Below, piece by piece: positions 22,851 to 33,719 of a stretch of 64,000 nt of DNA. The first letter of the stretch is position 1; each line of letters opens with the position of its first letter. The stretch is taken from the NCBI RefSeq assembly GCF_009389715.1, contig NW_024067901.1, positions 186,001-250,000 of the forward strand, given 5' to 3'. A model generated the notes under the pieces. That model made no database searches. It was given only the letters and a program-made list of their open reading frames with translations, and was not told the origin of the DNA. The position numbers were made by a program, and so were the translations under genes. This DNA comes from Phoenix dactylifera (taxonomy: Eukaryota; Streptophyta; Magnoliopsida; Arecales; Arecaceae).

Positions 22851-25800
22851 ACCATGTAAACTTCATAAGCACATTACTGTTTGCTGCATTCTCTCCATGC
22901 TACATCTCCTTTGACGTATACCTATGCCTCCATGCCTAGTTCAGTACCTTAAAGTTAATACTTATTTTCTTTTCATTCTGTTAATTGCTATGATTAGTCA
23001 TATTAATTTTAGTTAGATCACAGCACATCATTCTTGAAGAAGTACCCCTCGATATGCAGAGAGAGGTTTGAATTTGTGCTTCCATCTGGAAATAGACTTA
23101 ATGAGAAATTTCAGTGCTCCTAGTTCTGCCTGTTGCTTAAATTGTCTGAACAGGTGGTCGTGCAATTCATAGTTTCAGAAGTGATAGTGCTTATATGGAG
23201 TTAGATAAAAAAAGTTCAAAGAGTCCTATACCATCGGCCATTTTTACAGATTGCTTAGCAAGTTTCTGACTAAATCTTTTTCCACTAAATAAGTTAGAAC
23301 AGTGTACTAGAAGCTTTTAAGATGTGCATTGTTGCCATGGTGAGTAACCTACTTTCAGTGTCCTATGCTACCCATCCTGGTATCTTGTATTTTCCCAACA
23401 GACTATAATGAATTGTGGTTTTGCTCACCTGCGGAGCAAGCTGAGGTTGTAGTGTTGTGAAAAGACAACCGGCCTTTGTTCCATCAACATGGAATCCACT
23501 TAATTGACCCAATCATGCCATTATTTATGTTGACGGGCGGTCGTCTGGCATGGTAATTCTTCACACTTTCCATCCAAATCCACTTGGTTCTCTGCTCTGA
23601 TTTTCCAACATGTGGCTGAACTGCAAGCAGCCAAACATTCTCAAAACACTTTGCCCCATTCTATGCACTGCCTGTCCTACTGTGTTCCCATCTTAATGCT
23701 GTGCTTCCTAAATTTTCTCCATCCACTTTGCATTCTTGAACTCTGCCACACATATCCTATCCTTATGCCTGGTCTTATTGGCCAATATTTTAGCAGCATT
23801 GTCAGCTTCACAAATTATTTTTCAAAAAAGTTGCACCCAATATATATATATATTTTATATATCATTCAGAATCTTTATGCTCTGGATTTTCTTCCAAATT
23901 TTGAGTTAAAAATTGCTCCCTTTCTGATGCCTTGTTTTCCGGTGCCACACAGGTATCGTTTTAACATGCATAAAAAATCTGCCTCTTCGATGTATCTAGT
24001 TTTAGGGGTATTGCTGCGAAAGCAGGGTAAGTGGGGGGTATATGCAAATAGTGATTTTCAAATGATACATGTGCAATAGACCTTACATGCATGCGCGCAT
24101 ATATATACATATATACAAGAATCTCTATTTTCAATAGCATTTTTGGAAAAATTAATGGGATATAGAGGGTTGAGGACTTTTCAACTATTGCTTTTCTTTG
24201 TAATCACTTATTATTTGTCGAATAAAATCAATGTCAGGATGGCCTCTACGGATTCCTTAAATATCAGTTCGAATCAATATACCGCATGCAAGTGGTTAAA
24301 ATAAAATACTTGTAACCATCTTGATGTGGGTGGAGCTATGTTAAGAACACTGATTCAGAGCATTATGGTACAACGCCTCAAAATTTAGGACCACACTGGT
24401 AAGATTTCGCAGGGAAATGATTTTTTATTTGTTATGAGTGAGGTGAAACCATGGTACCCAATGATGATTTAATTTCGCAGTCACCATCAGGGTGAAGATT
24501 TCTTGAATCAATTGCTTGACGTGGAAACTGGTGATGCGTAGGTAGATTAAAGTCCTTGCATGTACCATTGAACATGCATGCATAGTGTCAGACATCTGAG
24601 AACCTTATCGATATGAGCTTTTTCTGAACATCCACTCGAACATTTAATCAGGATTCTCAGAGAGTTTGATTTGAGATTGCAGCGAAACCACTCCCCCATT
24701 TCGGTCCCCCCCCCCCCCCCCCCCCCCCTCCGCAAGGGTCCAAAGGCAAGCAAGGCAGCATGATAACCCAGCACTGCACGATCCACCCGTGCTGTCGACA
24801 CCTGCTTCCGTGCGGCCAAGCAATTCTTGCCTGCATCCAGGCCTGCATGGAAGCAGATGAAGTAGACTATGTCACACCTCCTTATCCTCAGCTTGCAATC
24901 AGTCCTTTTAAAGTTGCTCAGAATACACAGAGTCTGTCGCAAGATGCTTCATCTATGTGCTCATTGTAGATGAAGACAATGCATGCAGAGCATGCTCTCT
25001 CGTGCTGCCCGAACCTAACAAGTCATGTGGCCTGCTGGCACCTGGTGTTGACCTTTCGCAAATTATTGGGCATGGTCTTTTTTGGAAGTTGTCGATCGAT
25101 GTTCTGCATCGTTTTGATGCTGTAGAATTCTTAAGATTTATCTAACATCATTTGTAACTTCAGAGGATCTCTCTTTCTTGCAGGGCGTCTTGGAATGGGA
25201 AATGCTTGTAGTTGGGCTCACCCGGGGGACATGTCGATCCGCTTTTCCATCTTTCGGTCCACTTGGAAAGACCCTAACAGATGGATAAACTTGCAAGGAC
25301 AAGCTCTAAAACAAACGGAGTGTAGTGATGAACAGGGGAAGAAGCCTAAGAAACGATGTAGAAGATCTACCTACCGACGCCTGAGTAAATGATGGACGGG
25401 ATCATTAGATGGAGCCCAATCAGTTTTCTGACGGACGTGCTGCTGATCGTGGAGCATATTTGCGCAGAAATTGTTCAGAAAAGGAATCCAAAGGCAAGTA
25501 TGACGAGATCTCAAAAGGTTTGGTTAAGCATGGTGAAAATTATTTACTGTAAGGATGGCATGAGGAATCCAATGGCAAGTGTGCTGAGATCTGAACGGAT
25601 TTGATATGTACGGCGTAGACGACCACAAGGATGGCATTCTGTGTCATGATATTTTGCAGAAAATTTAATAACTATACTATCAGCAAATCCCATCTTGCGA
25701 ATCATGGTTGATTTCTACCTTTTGTAGGAATCAAGGGTTTCGAACTTAGTCCCATATCGATTGAATAGCAAAAAGGTCTGTGCCTTAAATGGAGGGCTCG

Positions 25801-26339
25801 ATTACCCTTCCCTCAAGAGGTGCCTTTTAAAGGACAAAACTATGAGAGGAGTAAGCTGCCCATGACACGCGTTGCGCGATACATACGCACTTCTCCAAAG
25901 CGGACAATATTTTTTGTGAGAACGCAGTCTTTTTTTCTGTTCCAGTTCGGTGAGGACTAAGGTCTGAGGTCAGCACTACCTTTTATCATTTTATCCTCTC
26001 CGCGACTCGAACGAGCCTGACGAGCGCCGATCATATCTCGAAAACCAATCCATCCGTGGTGCCCATTGAAGAATTATGCAGTCACAATGACCCAGTTGCC
26101 AAATGGAGGAGCACAAACCTTGTGCATGCGCGAGCTTATTATATGCGCAAGACTAGTAGCTAATGTGGCCGCTTCTTTCTTTCCGCACGCTGACGATTTC
26201 ATCTATCTGTTCCCCACTTTGTTTCCAGTGACATGATGCTAGATTTCCGATTATCCGATGGGAGGGAGCATGAGGATAACTTGGTGGAGACGGAGTGGAT
26301 TCGAAACGGAATGATCGAGCTCGCCACCTTTCACAGGGT

Positions 26340-26344
<5 letters not shown>

Positions 26345-26379
<35 letters not shown>
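26345..26379. repeat. (GA)n microsatellite
   Basis: About 17 GA dinucleotides without interruption. Confidence 0.9.
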
Positions 26380-26381
<2 letters not shown>

Positions 26382-29312
26382 CAAAAAGGACGAGAAGGAC
26401 GTGTCCTCTTCCAATCAGGGTAGGTGACAAAATTTCGCATCTTTTTTGCATGGGCTCCAATCAAGGCCGCCTTCTTGCTTTGGAGCCCGAGCACCAAGGA
26501 TCCTAGAGAAGTTTCACCATTTCCAAAGAGGCCAGGTTGGTCATTTGACCATAGTGGAAAGAGTTTAAGTGGGTTGGTATCTTGGAAGGTGGTGAGGACT
26601 GAGGAGGAGGGGGGATGAGAGAGCCACTTATCCAAAAAGTCTCATGACAATATGACATGGATGTTTTTCTGCTTGAGGACAAAACAAAAGCACATGGTTG
26701 GGGGGGTTGTATCTCGCCCTCTCTCCCCATTGGAGATAGTTGAGGACAAGGAGGTTCTTTCATTTTTCACCCCTCCTTCGTCCCTCCGCTTTTCCTTCTC
26801 TCCCACTTCTTAATTTCCTTGTCCACTATCCCCACCACTCCCAGCCACTCAAGGACATCACTTCCTCCAGCACCTGCCCCGAACCCTTTTGGCACCATCT
26901 CTCTCTCTCTCTCTCTCTCTCTGCCATTCATTTTCCTTCAACTGCAAATTCATTACGACCATTATTATTTATTCTTTGATATTTAAATCACATTTTGAGT
27001 TATTTCTAGTGTCTCTTGCAGAGCTCGCATTTCTTTCAATATTTAAGTCAAAATTTACTGTATAGAATAGAAGTTCATCTGCATAGATGTAATGAGAACT
27101 TTTTGATGAATTTTTGGTGAGCAAATACATCAACAACAAAGTGAAAGGAATTTTGTCAAATTCGGATCAGTTGTGCTGCATGTCCAGGATCAAAGAATAT
27201 GAGGTTTCATGTTTCTTTCAATCCCAGGATGCTGGCTTGTTGTAATTTTGACGCAAGCAGCATGAATCTTAAACATATCGGTGAGCATTCATCTCGAGGA
27301 AAAGTAAAAGGTTTTTGTGGCCATCAAAAACTCAAATGCCGGCATGCCACAGATAATAACCTGCTTGCTTCTGCTGTTATATGCAAAATTGACAGTAAAA
27401 ATTGTTACATCCGCCGACTAATTAAGAAGTTTCTGCAGCTACGAACGTAAGGGATTTTATCATCCTCTAACGGATGCATGGCGACCACCTGTGGTGGGGC
27501 CAAGTATTTTATATCGATTGTGAAAGTGTGCATGGTGTATTAGCTGACGTTTCTATCAAAAATTTGCTTTCCATGGAAGTAGTTTAGAAAAGATAAGCAA
27601 TCGGTATATGAATGGCGATTGGTTCTTGGGAGTACTAACGATGTAAAAGTTCACTTTTGGGGAGTAAAGGTGATGGGGAGATCCATGCATGCACACCATA
27701 ATTATCCTATCAACCAATCAAAGGCAGAACCTATTGTTATTAATTTAGAGGGGTACGACCACAATGATATGTTGGACGTGGTTTTAAGCAGTTTTCAAAA
27801 GTATTTTTTTTTTTTGAAAAATCATCACAGAAGTTTCCTAATCCATTTTCTATGTCATTATTTGTTACAAGAACAAGTTCTATTGCTACTAGCAACATTA
27901 AAGTTCCATATAACTACTCTTAGATGGGGACAAAGAGGTTCAAAGAGAAACCATTACTAAGTAATTAGCACCATGCAAATGCTGCGTTTATAATGTTTGC
28001 CACACGAGCTCAAATGAAGCATGTAAAGACAGTAAGGCTATTTTTTCTTCGATATATGACAGAGTCTAATAATTGCGGTGATGGAAAGTCAGATACGCGT
28101 GCAATAGATTTCAGTCATCCTACTGCTTTATGGGCCTCATTTGTGATTTGAGGTCAGACCGAGCCACCCTAGAAGTAGGCGATTTTCGTAACACCTATAG
28201 TTGGTAGGTGAAATATATGCTAGCTAGCTGCATGAGACAAAAGGCATGCAGGATAATAATTTGGTTCGAAATGCATGCTTTCACCTCTCAAGAGCGTCTG
28301 GATGCAATGGTATATATCGTTGATTCTAAAGAAGAGAGGGCCATCTCTCAGCTAGCCTCTCAAGAGCATATTAGCTGTCTAAAATATATGAAACCCATGC
28401 ATTCACGTACGTCCATTCTAAAACATGGTCGTGCTTCCAATTAGCTTTCCCAATATTAATTACGTGGCTGGCTCTGGTCATGAGCATGGGAACTCGATCG
28501 AGTAACAGATGGCTAAGGATGCGATTCAGGCGGCCAGAATTTAAGCCTGTTCGGGCGACGGTGGTTATGATAGCCATGAGAAGCAGTCCATGGTTTGCTC
28601 AAAAGGCAAGGGATGCATCCATTCGCGGACAAACCAACGTCCATCCCCATGAGGTATTTTGGGCTTCCGGACGCCAACTCACTCCCCAATTCCTTTTGTT
28701 ACGGACGTGTGCCAATGGGGCAGGAAATGATTGGATTCATGCGAGGGAGAAATAAAAAATGCCAGCAAAACAAAAAGCCGAAAACGTTATTAAAGAGGGA
28801 GGGAAAGAAAAAGATAGGGGGAAAAGAAGAAGGATAATTAATTCCCCACTTTCCAGAAGGCGGTGCTTTGACCGGTCTTAAAATCTTCTATCCAATATCT
28901 TTACCAAGTTTAATTTCTGGTCCTTGAGCCTCTTTTATTTTTTTTAAAAAGGCCAAAAATGCCCATATCCTCCTCATCTCCCATTCCTAGAAAGAGAAAA
29001 AAAAGGCGTCGCCACCGATCACGGCCCGCCCCCGCCCGAGCTCCCTCCTGCGGCCGCCACCGGCCCCGGTTCGCCTCCTCTCGAGCCTCCTCCTGCGGCC
29101 CCGCCCCCTCCTGAGCCCTCTCCCGCGGCCGCACCGCTAGGATTGCCCCCGCCCCTGCCCCCTCACGAGCCCTTTCCTGCGGCCGTTGCTGGCCGCAGCT
29201 TGCACTCCTCTCGTGTCCGCCACGGCCCAGCCCCTTTTTGGAGCCGCCGGCCTCGCCGGATGAGAGGTGTTCTTCGCTGGCCAGCCGCCGGCGGCCCCGC
29301 CCCCTCCCGCGG

Positions 29313-30010
29313 CCCCCTCTTGCGGCCGCCACAACCCGGCCCCCTTCCGGCGCCGCCAGCTCGCGTGAGGAGAAGAAAGAAGAAGAAAGGAAGAAGAGAA
29401 GAAAAAAAAGAAAAAGAAAAGAAAAAAAGGAAGAAAAGGAAAGAAAAAAGAAGAAAAGAAAAGAAAAAAGAAAAAAAGAAAAAAAGAAAAAAAAGAAAAG
29501 AAAAATAAAGAAATAAATTAATGCATCAATATATATATATATATATGAATGAACGAATAAATAAATAAATAAATAATATATTTTAATGAAATAAAATAAT
29601 TATAAATAAATAAAGCTGCTGGGGCTGGACCCCCTTCCGCGGCCGCCACGGCCTGGCCCCCTTCTAGCACCACCGGCCTCACGGGAGCAGAAAGTAGAAA
29701 AAAAAGAAAAAAAAGAAAAAAAAAGAAAGAAAAGGAAAGAAAAAGAAGAAAATAAAAAAAAGAAAATAAAAGAAAAATAAATAAATAAATCCATAATAAA
29801 TAAATACATATATATATATGTGACTGAACGAATAAATAAATAAATAAATAAATATATATATATAATATATTGTAATAAAATAATAAATAAATAAATAAAG
29901 TGGCCGCGGCTGGGCTTCCTCCCCCTGCCACTATGGCACGGCCCCCTTTTGGCGTCGCCGGCCTCACGAGAGAAGAAAATAGAAAAAAGAGAGGAAAAAA
30001 TAAAAGAAAA
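29313..30010 (+). repeat. Tandem modules of about 290 bp
   Basis: Three successive copies start with related GC-rich segments (GCCGCCACAACCCGGCCCCC at about 29327; GCCGCCACGGCCTGGCCCCC at about 29642; GGCACGGCCCCCTTTTGGCG at about 29935). Each then has an AAG/GAA tract. The first two continue into ATAAATAAATA and AATATATT-type sequence with the shared string GAACGAATAAATAAATAAAT. The third is cut short near 30010. Confidence 0.7.
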
Positions 30011-30032
30011 AGAAAGAAAAAAAATTTAAGTA

Positions 30033-30960
30033 TGTGTAGAGAAGATTTAATTATGTGCAGAAAATACTTAACTGTATAATGCACATAGTTAAGTATTTCC
30101 TATATACAATTAAGTTTTCTCTGCACACACTTAACTGTGTGATGCAGAGAATACTTAACTGTGTGCAGAGAAGGAAAGGAAAAGAAAAAGAAGAGAAGGA
30201 AAGGAAAAGAAAAAAAAAAGGAACGAAAAAGAAGAAAAGGAAAAAAAAGAAAAAAAGAAGAAAAAGGAAAGAAAAAGAAAAAGAAAGGAAAAGAAGAGAA
30301 GGAAAGAAAAAGAAGAAAAGGAAAAAAAAGAAGAAAAGAAAAGAAAAAAAGAAGAAGAAAAAAAAAAGAAAAAGAATACTTAACTGTGTGATGCATAGAA
30401 TAGTTAATTGTGTACAGAGAAAATTTAAGTGTGTATGTAGAGAAAACTTAATTGTGTACAGAGAATATTTAACTTAATTGTGTGATGTATAGAACACTTA
30501 ACTGTGTGCAAAGAAAATTTAAGTATGTGTAGAGAAGATTTAATTGTATATAGAGAACACCTTGAACACCTAACTGTGTGATGCACACAGTTAAATGTTC
30601 TCTGTATATAATTAAATTTTCTCTGCACACACTTAATTGTGTGATGCAGAGAACACTTAACTGTGTGCAAAAAAATTTAAGTGTGTGCAGAGAAGATTTA
30701 ATTGTGTATATAGAACACCTAACTATGTGATGCATACAGTTAAATATTCTCTGTACATAATTAAGTCTTCTATGCACGCACTTAACTGTATGATACAGAA
30801 AACACTCAACTGTGTGCAGAGAAAATTTAATTGTGTACAGAATACTTAACTGTGTGATGCACACAGTTAAGTGCTATCTGTGCGCAGTTAAGTATTCTCT
30901 GGACACAATTAAGTCTGTGTGCAGGGAAGACTTAATTGTGTGCAGAGAATACTTAACTGT
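30033..30960. repeat. TTAACTGTGTG(C/A) repeat cluster with palindromes
   Basis: Many copies of a motif near TTAACTGTGTGCAGAGAA occur in both orientations. Inverted neighbours create palindromes such as AACTGTGTGATGCACACAGTT. A 210-bp polypurine tract (about 30167-30376) interrupts the cluster. No function was recognised. Confidence 0.75.
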
Positions 30961-31394
30961 CTTCTTTTTCTTCTTCTTTTTTTCTTTTTTTTTGCTTCTC
31001 TTCTTTTTTTTTCTTTTTCTTCCTTTTTCTTTTTTTTTATTTCCTTTTTCTTCTTTTTCTTTCCTTTTTCTTCTTTTTTTTTCTTTTCTTCCTTCTCTTC
31101 CTTTTCTTTCCTTCTCTTATTTTTCTTTCCTTTTTCTTCTTTTTTTTTTCTTTTCTTCTTTTCTTTTCTTTTTCTTCTTTTTTTTTGTCTTTTCTTCCAC
31201 TGTATCTATCAATATTAAGAAAAGAAAAGAAAAAAGAAGAAAAGGAAAGAAAAAGAATAAAAAGAAAAGAAAAGGAAGAGAAGGAAAGAAAAAGAAGAGA
31301 AAAAAAGAAAAAGAAAGAAAAGAAAAAAAGAAAAATAATGAGTGAGTGGCAGTTAGGTTAGTAAGCTTGGTATACAGGTAATATAGCATGGTTA

Positions 31395-32010
31395 GCTTAA
31401 CTGTGTGCAGAGAAACCATACTTGTGTGCAGGAAACAGTAAACTATGTGCACAGAACAGAAAACTGTGTTTTGGGGTTAATTAAGTATGTGTCATCGTTA
31501 GTTAAGTATGTTTCAAGTTTAATCGACTATGTGCCATGCTAAGGTAAGACTTGGCTCACAAGAACAACCTATATTAAGTGTCTACCACGTCATTGTAATT
31601 GATTCGAAATATTCTACAAAAATCAGATTTCTTAACTTAACTGCGTGGAGAGAAACCATACATGTATGCATAAATCGGTAAACTGTATGCACAGAACAGA
31701 AAACTGTATTTCGGGATTAATTAAGTGTGTGCATTGGTTAATTTAATGTGTTTCAAGCTTAATCGACTATGCGCCATGCTAGGATAAGTATTGGCTCAAG
31801 AACAACCTATATTAAGTGTCTACCATGCCATTGTAACTGATTCGAAACATTCTACTAAAATCAGATAGCTTAATTTAACTGCATACACAAAAACTATATC
31901 TATGTGCAGGGAACAGTAAACTGTATGCACAGAACAGAAAACTGTGCTAGGCTAGATTAAGTGTTAAAATATTGATTAATTGTGTACCAAGTTTATTTAA
32001 ATGTGTGCCA
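31395..32010 (+). repeat. About 240-bp tandem repeat, 2.5 copies
   Basis: Units begin at CTGTGTGCAGAGAAACC (31401), CTGCGTGGAGAGAAACC (31641) and CTGCATACACAAAAACT (31879), so the spacing is 240 and 238 bp. Each contains ACAGAACAGAAAACTGT. The first two also share AAGAACAACCTATATTAAGT and GATTCGAAA. The third is truncated. Confidence 0.82.
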
Positions 32011-32063
32011 TACTATATTACATGTGTACCAAGCTTATTAACCTAACTACCACTCACTCATTG

Positions 32064-32979
32064 TTTTTCTTTTTTTTCTTTTTTTTTCTTTTTTCTTTTC
32101 TTTTTTTCTTTTTCTTCTTTTTCCTTTCCTTCTCTTCTTTTTCTTTCCTTTTTCTTCTCCTTTTTTTCTTTTCTTTTTTTCTTTTTCTTTCCTTTTTCTT
32201 CTTTTTCTTTCCTTTTCTTCCTTTTTCTTCTTTTTTTTTCTTTTTTTTTTCTTTTTCTTTCCTTTTTTCTTCTTTTTTTTTCCTTCTCTTCTTTTTCTTT
32301 CCTTTTTCTTCTCCTTTTTTTCTTTTCTTTTTCTTTCCTTTTTTTTCTTTTTCTTTCATTTTCTTCCGTTTTCTTCTTTTTCTTTCCTTTTCCTCCTTTT
32401 TCTTTCCTTTTTCTTCTTTTTCTTTCTTTTTTCTTCTTTTTTTTTCTTTTTCTTCTTTTTCTTTCCTTCTCTTCTTTTTCTTTCCTTTTTCTTTTTTTCT
32501 CTTTTTCTTTCCTTCTCTTCTTTTTCTTTCCTTTTTTTTCATTTTCTTCCATTTTCTTTCCTTTTTCTTCCTTTTCTTTTCTTTTTATTCTTTTCTTTCC
32601 TTTTTCTTCTCCTTTTTTCTTTTTCTTTCCTTTTCTTCCTTTTTCTTTCCTTTTTCTTCCATTTTTTTTTCTTTTTCTTTCCTTTTTTTCTGTTTCTTTC
32701 CTTTTTTTTCTTTCCTTTTTTCTGCCTTTTTTTTCCTTTTTCTTCTTTTTCTTTCCTTTTTCTTCTTTTTTTTCTTTTTCTTCTTTTTCTTTCCTTCTCT
32801 TCTTTTTTCTTTTCTTTTACTTTTTTTTCTTTTTCTTTTTTTCTCTTTTTTTCTTTCCTTTTTCTTCTTTTCTTTCTTTTCTTTCTTTTCGTTTTCTTTC
32901 CTTTTTCTTCTTTTTCTTTCCTTTTCTTCCTTTTTTTTTTCCTTTTTCTTCTTTTTCTTTCCTTTTTTTTCTTCTTTTT
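32064..32979. repeat. Polypyrimidine tract, about 0.9 kb
   Basis: The plus strand is almost entirely C and T over about 915 bases, with only about a dozen purines (near 32358, 32368, 32541 and 32551, for example). Units of CTTTTT, TTTCC and TTCTTC recur with mirror symmetry, so triplex (H-DNA) formation is possible. The long Phe/Ser/Leu and Lys/Glu open frames across it are products of composition. Confidence 0.9.
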
Positions 32980-33584
32980 GTTCATTCATATATATGTATG
33001 TATGTATGTATATATGTATTTATTTATTTATTTTTTCTTTTTTTTTTCTTCTCTTCTTCTTCTTTCTTCTCCTTCTGCAATGTCGCCAGTGTCGGAAGGG
33101 GGTTGGGCCGTGGCGGACGCAGGAGGGGTCACGCCGGAAGGGAAATTTCCGACAGCGCGGCCGCGGTAGGAGGCTCGGGAGGGGTCGAGCCGTGGCCGGC
33201 GCCGGCCATGGCGGGCCCGACCTTTTTTTCTTTCTCTTGTCCGTTGGGATGGAAGATAAAGCAATAGGAATTAAAATATCCTTAGGGGGCGTTTTCGTCT
33301 CATAATAAAGTATTGAAATATGACTGATTGTCAAACAATCGGTCAACATGGAATAAATGTTATTTAGAGACCGGTCAATAAATGTACCGGTGATTAATTA
33401 CCCCAAAAGAAAAGGAGGAAAGAAAAGGAAAATTAACATGCAGTCCCTGAGTCATGTCTGGCGTGGACCTCAAATCCATGTAATCCAGCAAATCCTGTCC
33501 GAATCAAAATGGATCGCGGTGGATGATACCACCCATATACAGCCAATATCCTTGACGCCTTCCAGAAGCCATCTCTCCTCCTCC

Positions 33585-33591
33585 TATATAA
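33585..33591 (+). promoter_or_regulatory. TATA box of the GA3ox gene
   Basis: TATATAA lies 135 bp upstream of the GA3ox ATG, preceded by a CTCCTCCTCC stretch. It predicts transcription start near 33615-33620 and a leader of about 100 nt without upstream ATGs. Confidence 0.65.
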
Positions 33592-33719
33592 CTAGTACGC
33601 CGGTATTGTATTTGCTCGTTGAATCTCCCACAGCCAGCACACGGTCGGCCCTCGCAGAAACTCCTCCAAGATCTCTTGCGTTCCCTCCCCTCTCCCCCAG
33701 CTCTCCAACGACTCGAAGC

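Larger units (their letters stand above)
22506..28950. other. Downstream of TIFY8-like gene, no clear gene
   Basis: The first few hundred bases should be the TIFY8-like 3' UTR. No canonical AATAAA was found close to the stop. Further on are a hairpin (22789-22850), AT repeats (about 23840-23860), a poly-C run (about 24709-24728), a (GA)n run (26345-26379) and a CT repeat (about 26898-26922). A frame at 25184-25391 starts behind an acceptor-like TTTCTTGCAG and ends with a basic tail (KKPKKRCRRSTYRRLSK). It could be an exon of an unknown transcript, but nothing else supports it. Confidence 0.4.
28951..33299. repeat. Composite low-complexity block with weak terminal inversion
   Basis: The block has a left edge of GGCCAAAAATGCCC ... 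AAAGAGAAAAAAAAGG and a right edge of CCTTTTTTTCTTTCTCTT ... GGGGGCGTTTTCGTC, which are imperfect inverses of each other. Inside, left to right, are: GC-rich sequence (29020-29360); three modules of about 290 bp, each a GC-rich stretch (GGCCCCCTTNNGGCG-like) followed by a purine tract and an AAAT/AT tract (29.3-30.0 kb); repeats of TTAACTGTGTG(C/A) (30.03-30.96 kb); polypyrimidine then polypurine (30.96-31.34 kb); 240-bp tandem units (31.39-32.0 kb); a 0.9 kb polypyrimidine tract; an AAAT/AT tract; and an inverted copy of the GC-rich module (33.08-33.22 kb). No coding capacity is believable here. Long Lys/Glu or Phe/Ser frames are artefacts. It may be a foldback or MULE-like carrier, but no target duplication was found. 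Confidence 0.6.

Noticed and set aside
23612-24079. 155-codon plus-strand frame
   Set aside because: No recognisable domain, unlike monocot coding composition, AT repeat inside, no splice or promoter context.
26740-27450. CT-rich stretch followed by an 83-codon frame, resembling a 5' UTR plus small gene
   Set aside because: No TATA box, splice pattern or recognisable protein. The CT repeat alone is weak evidence.
28910-29332. 140-codon Arg/Gly/Ala-rich minus-strand frame
   Set aside because: Its composition follows a GC-rich repeat module, with open frames on both strands and no recognisable protein.
32001-33305. 434-codon Phe/Ser/Leu-rich open frame and the complementary Lys/Glu frames of 130-164 codons
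   Set aside because: They are translations of a polypyrimidine/polypurine tract in which stop codons are rare by composition. No domain, no splice structure.
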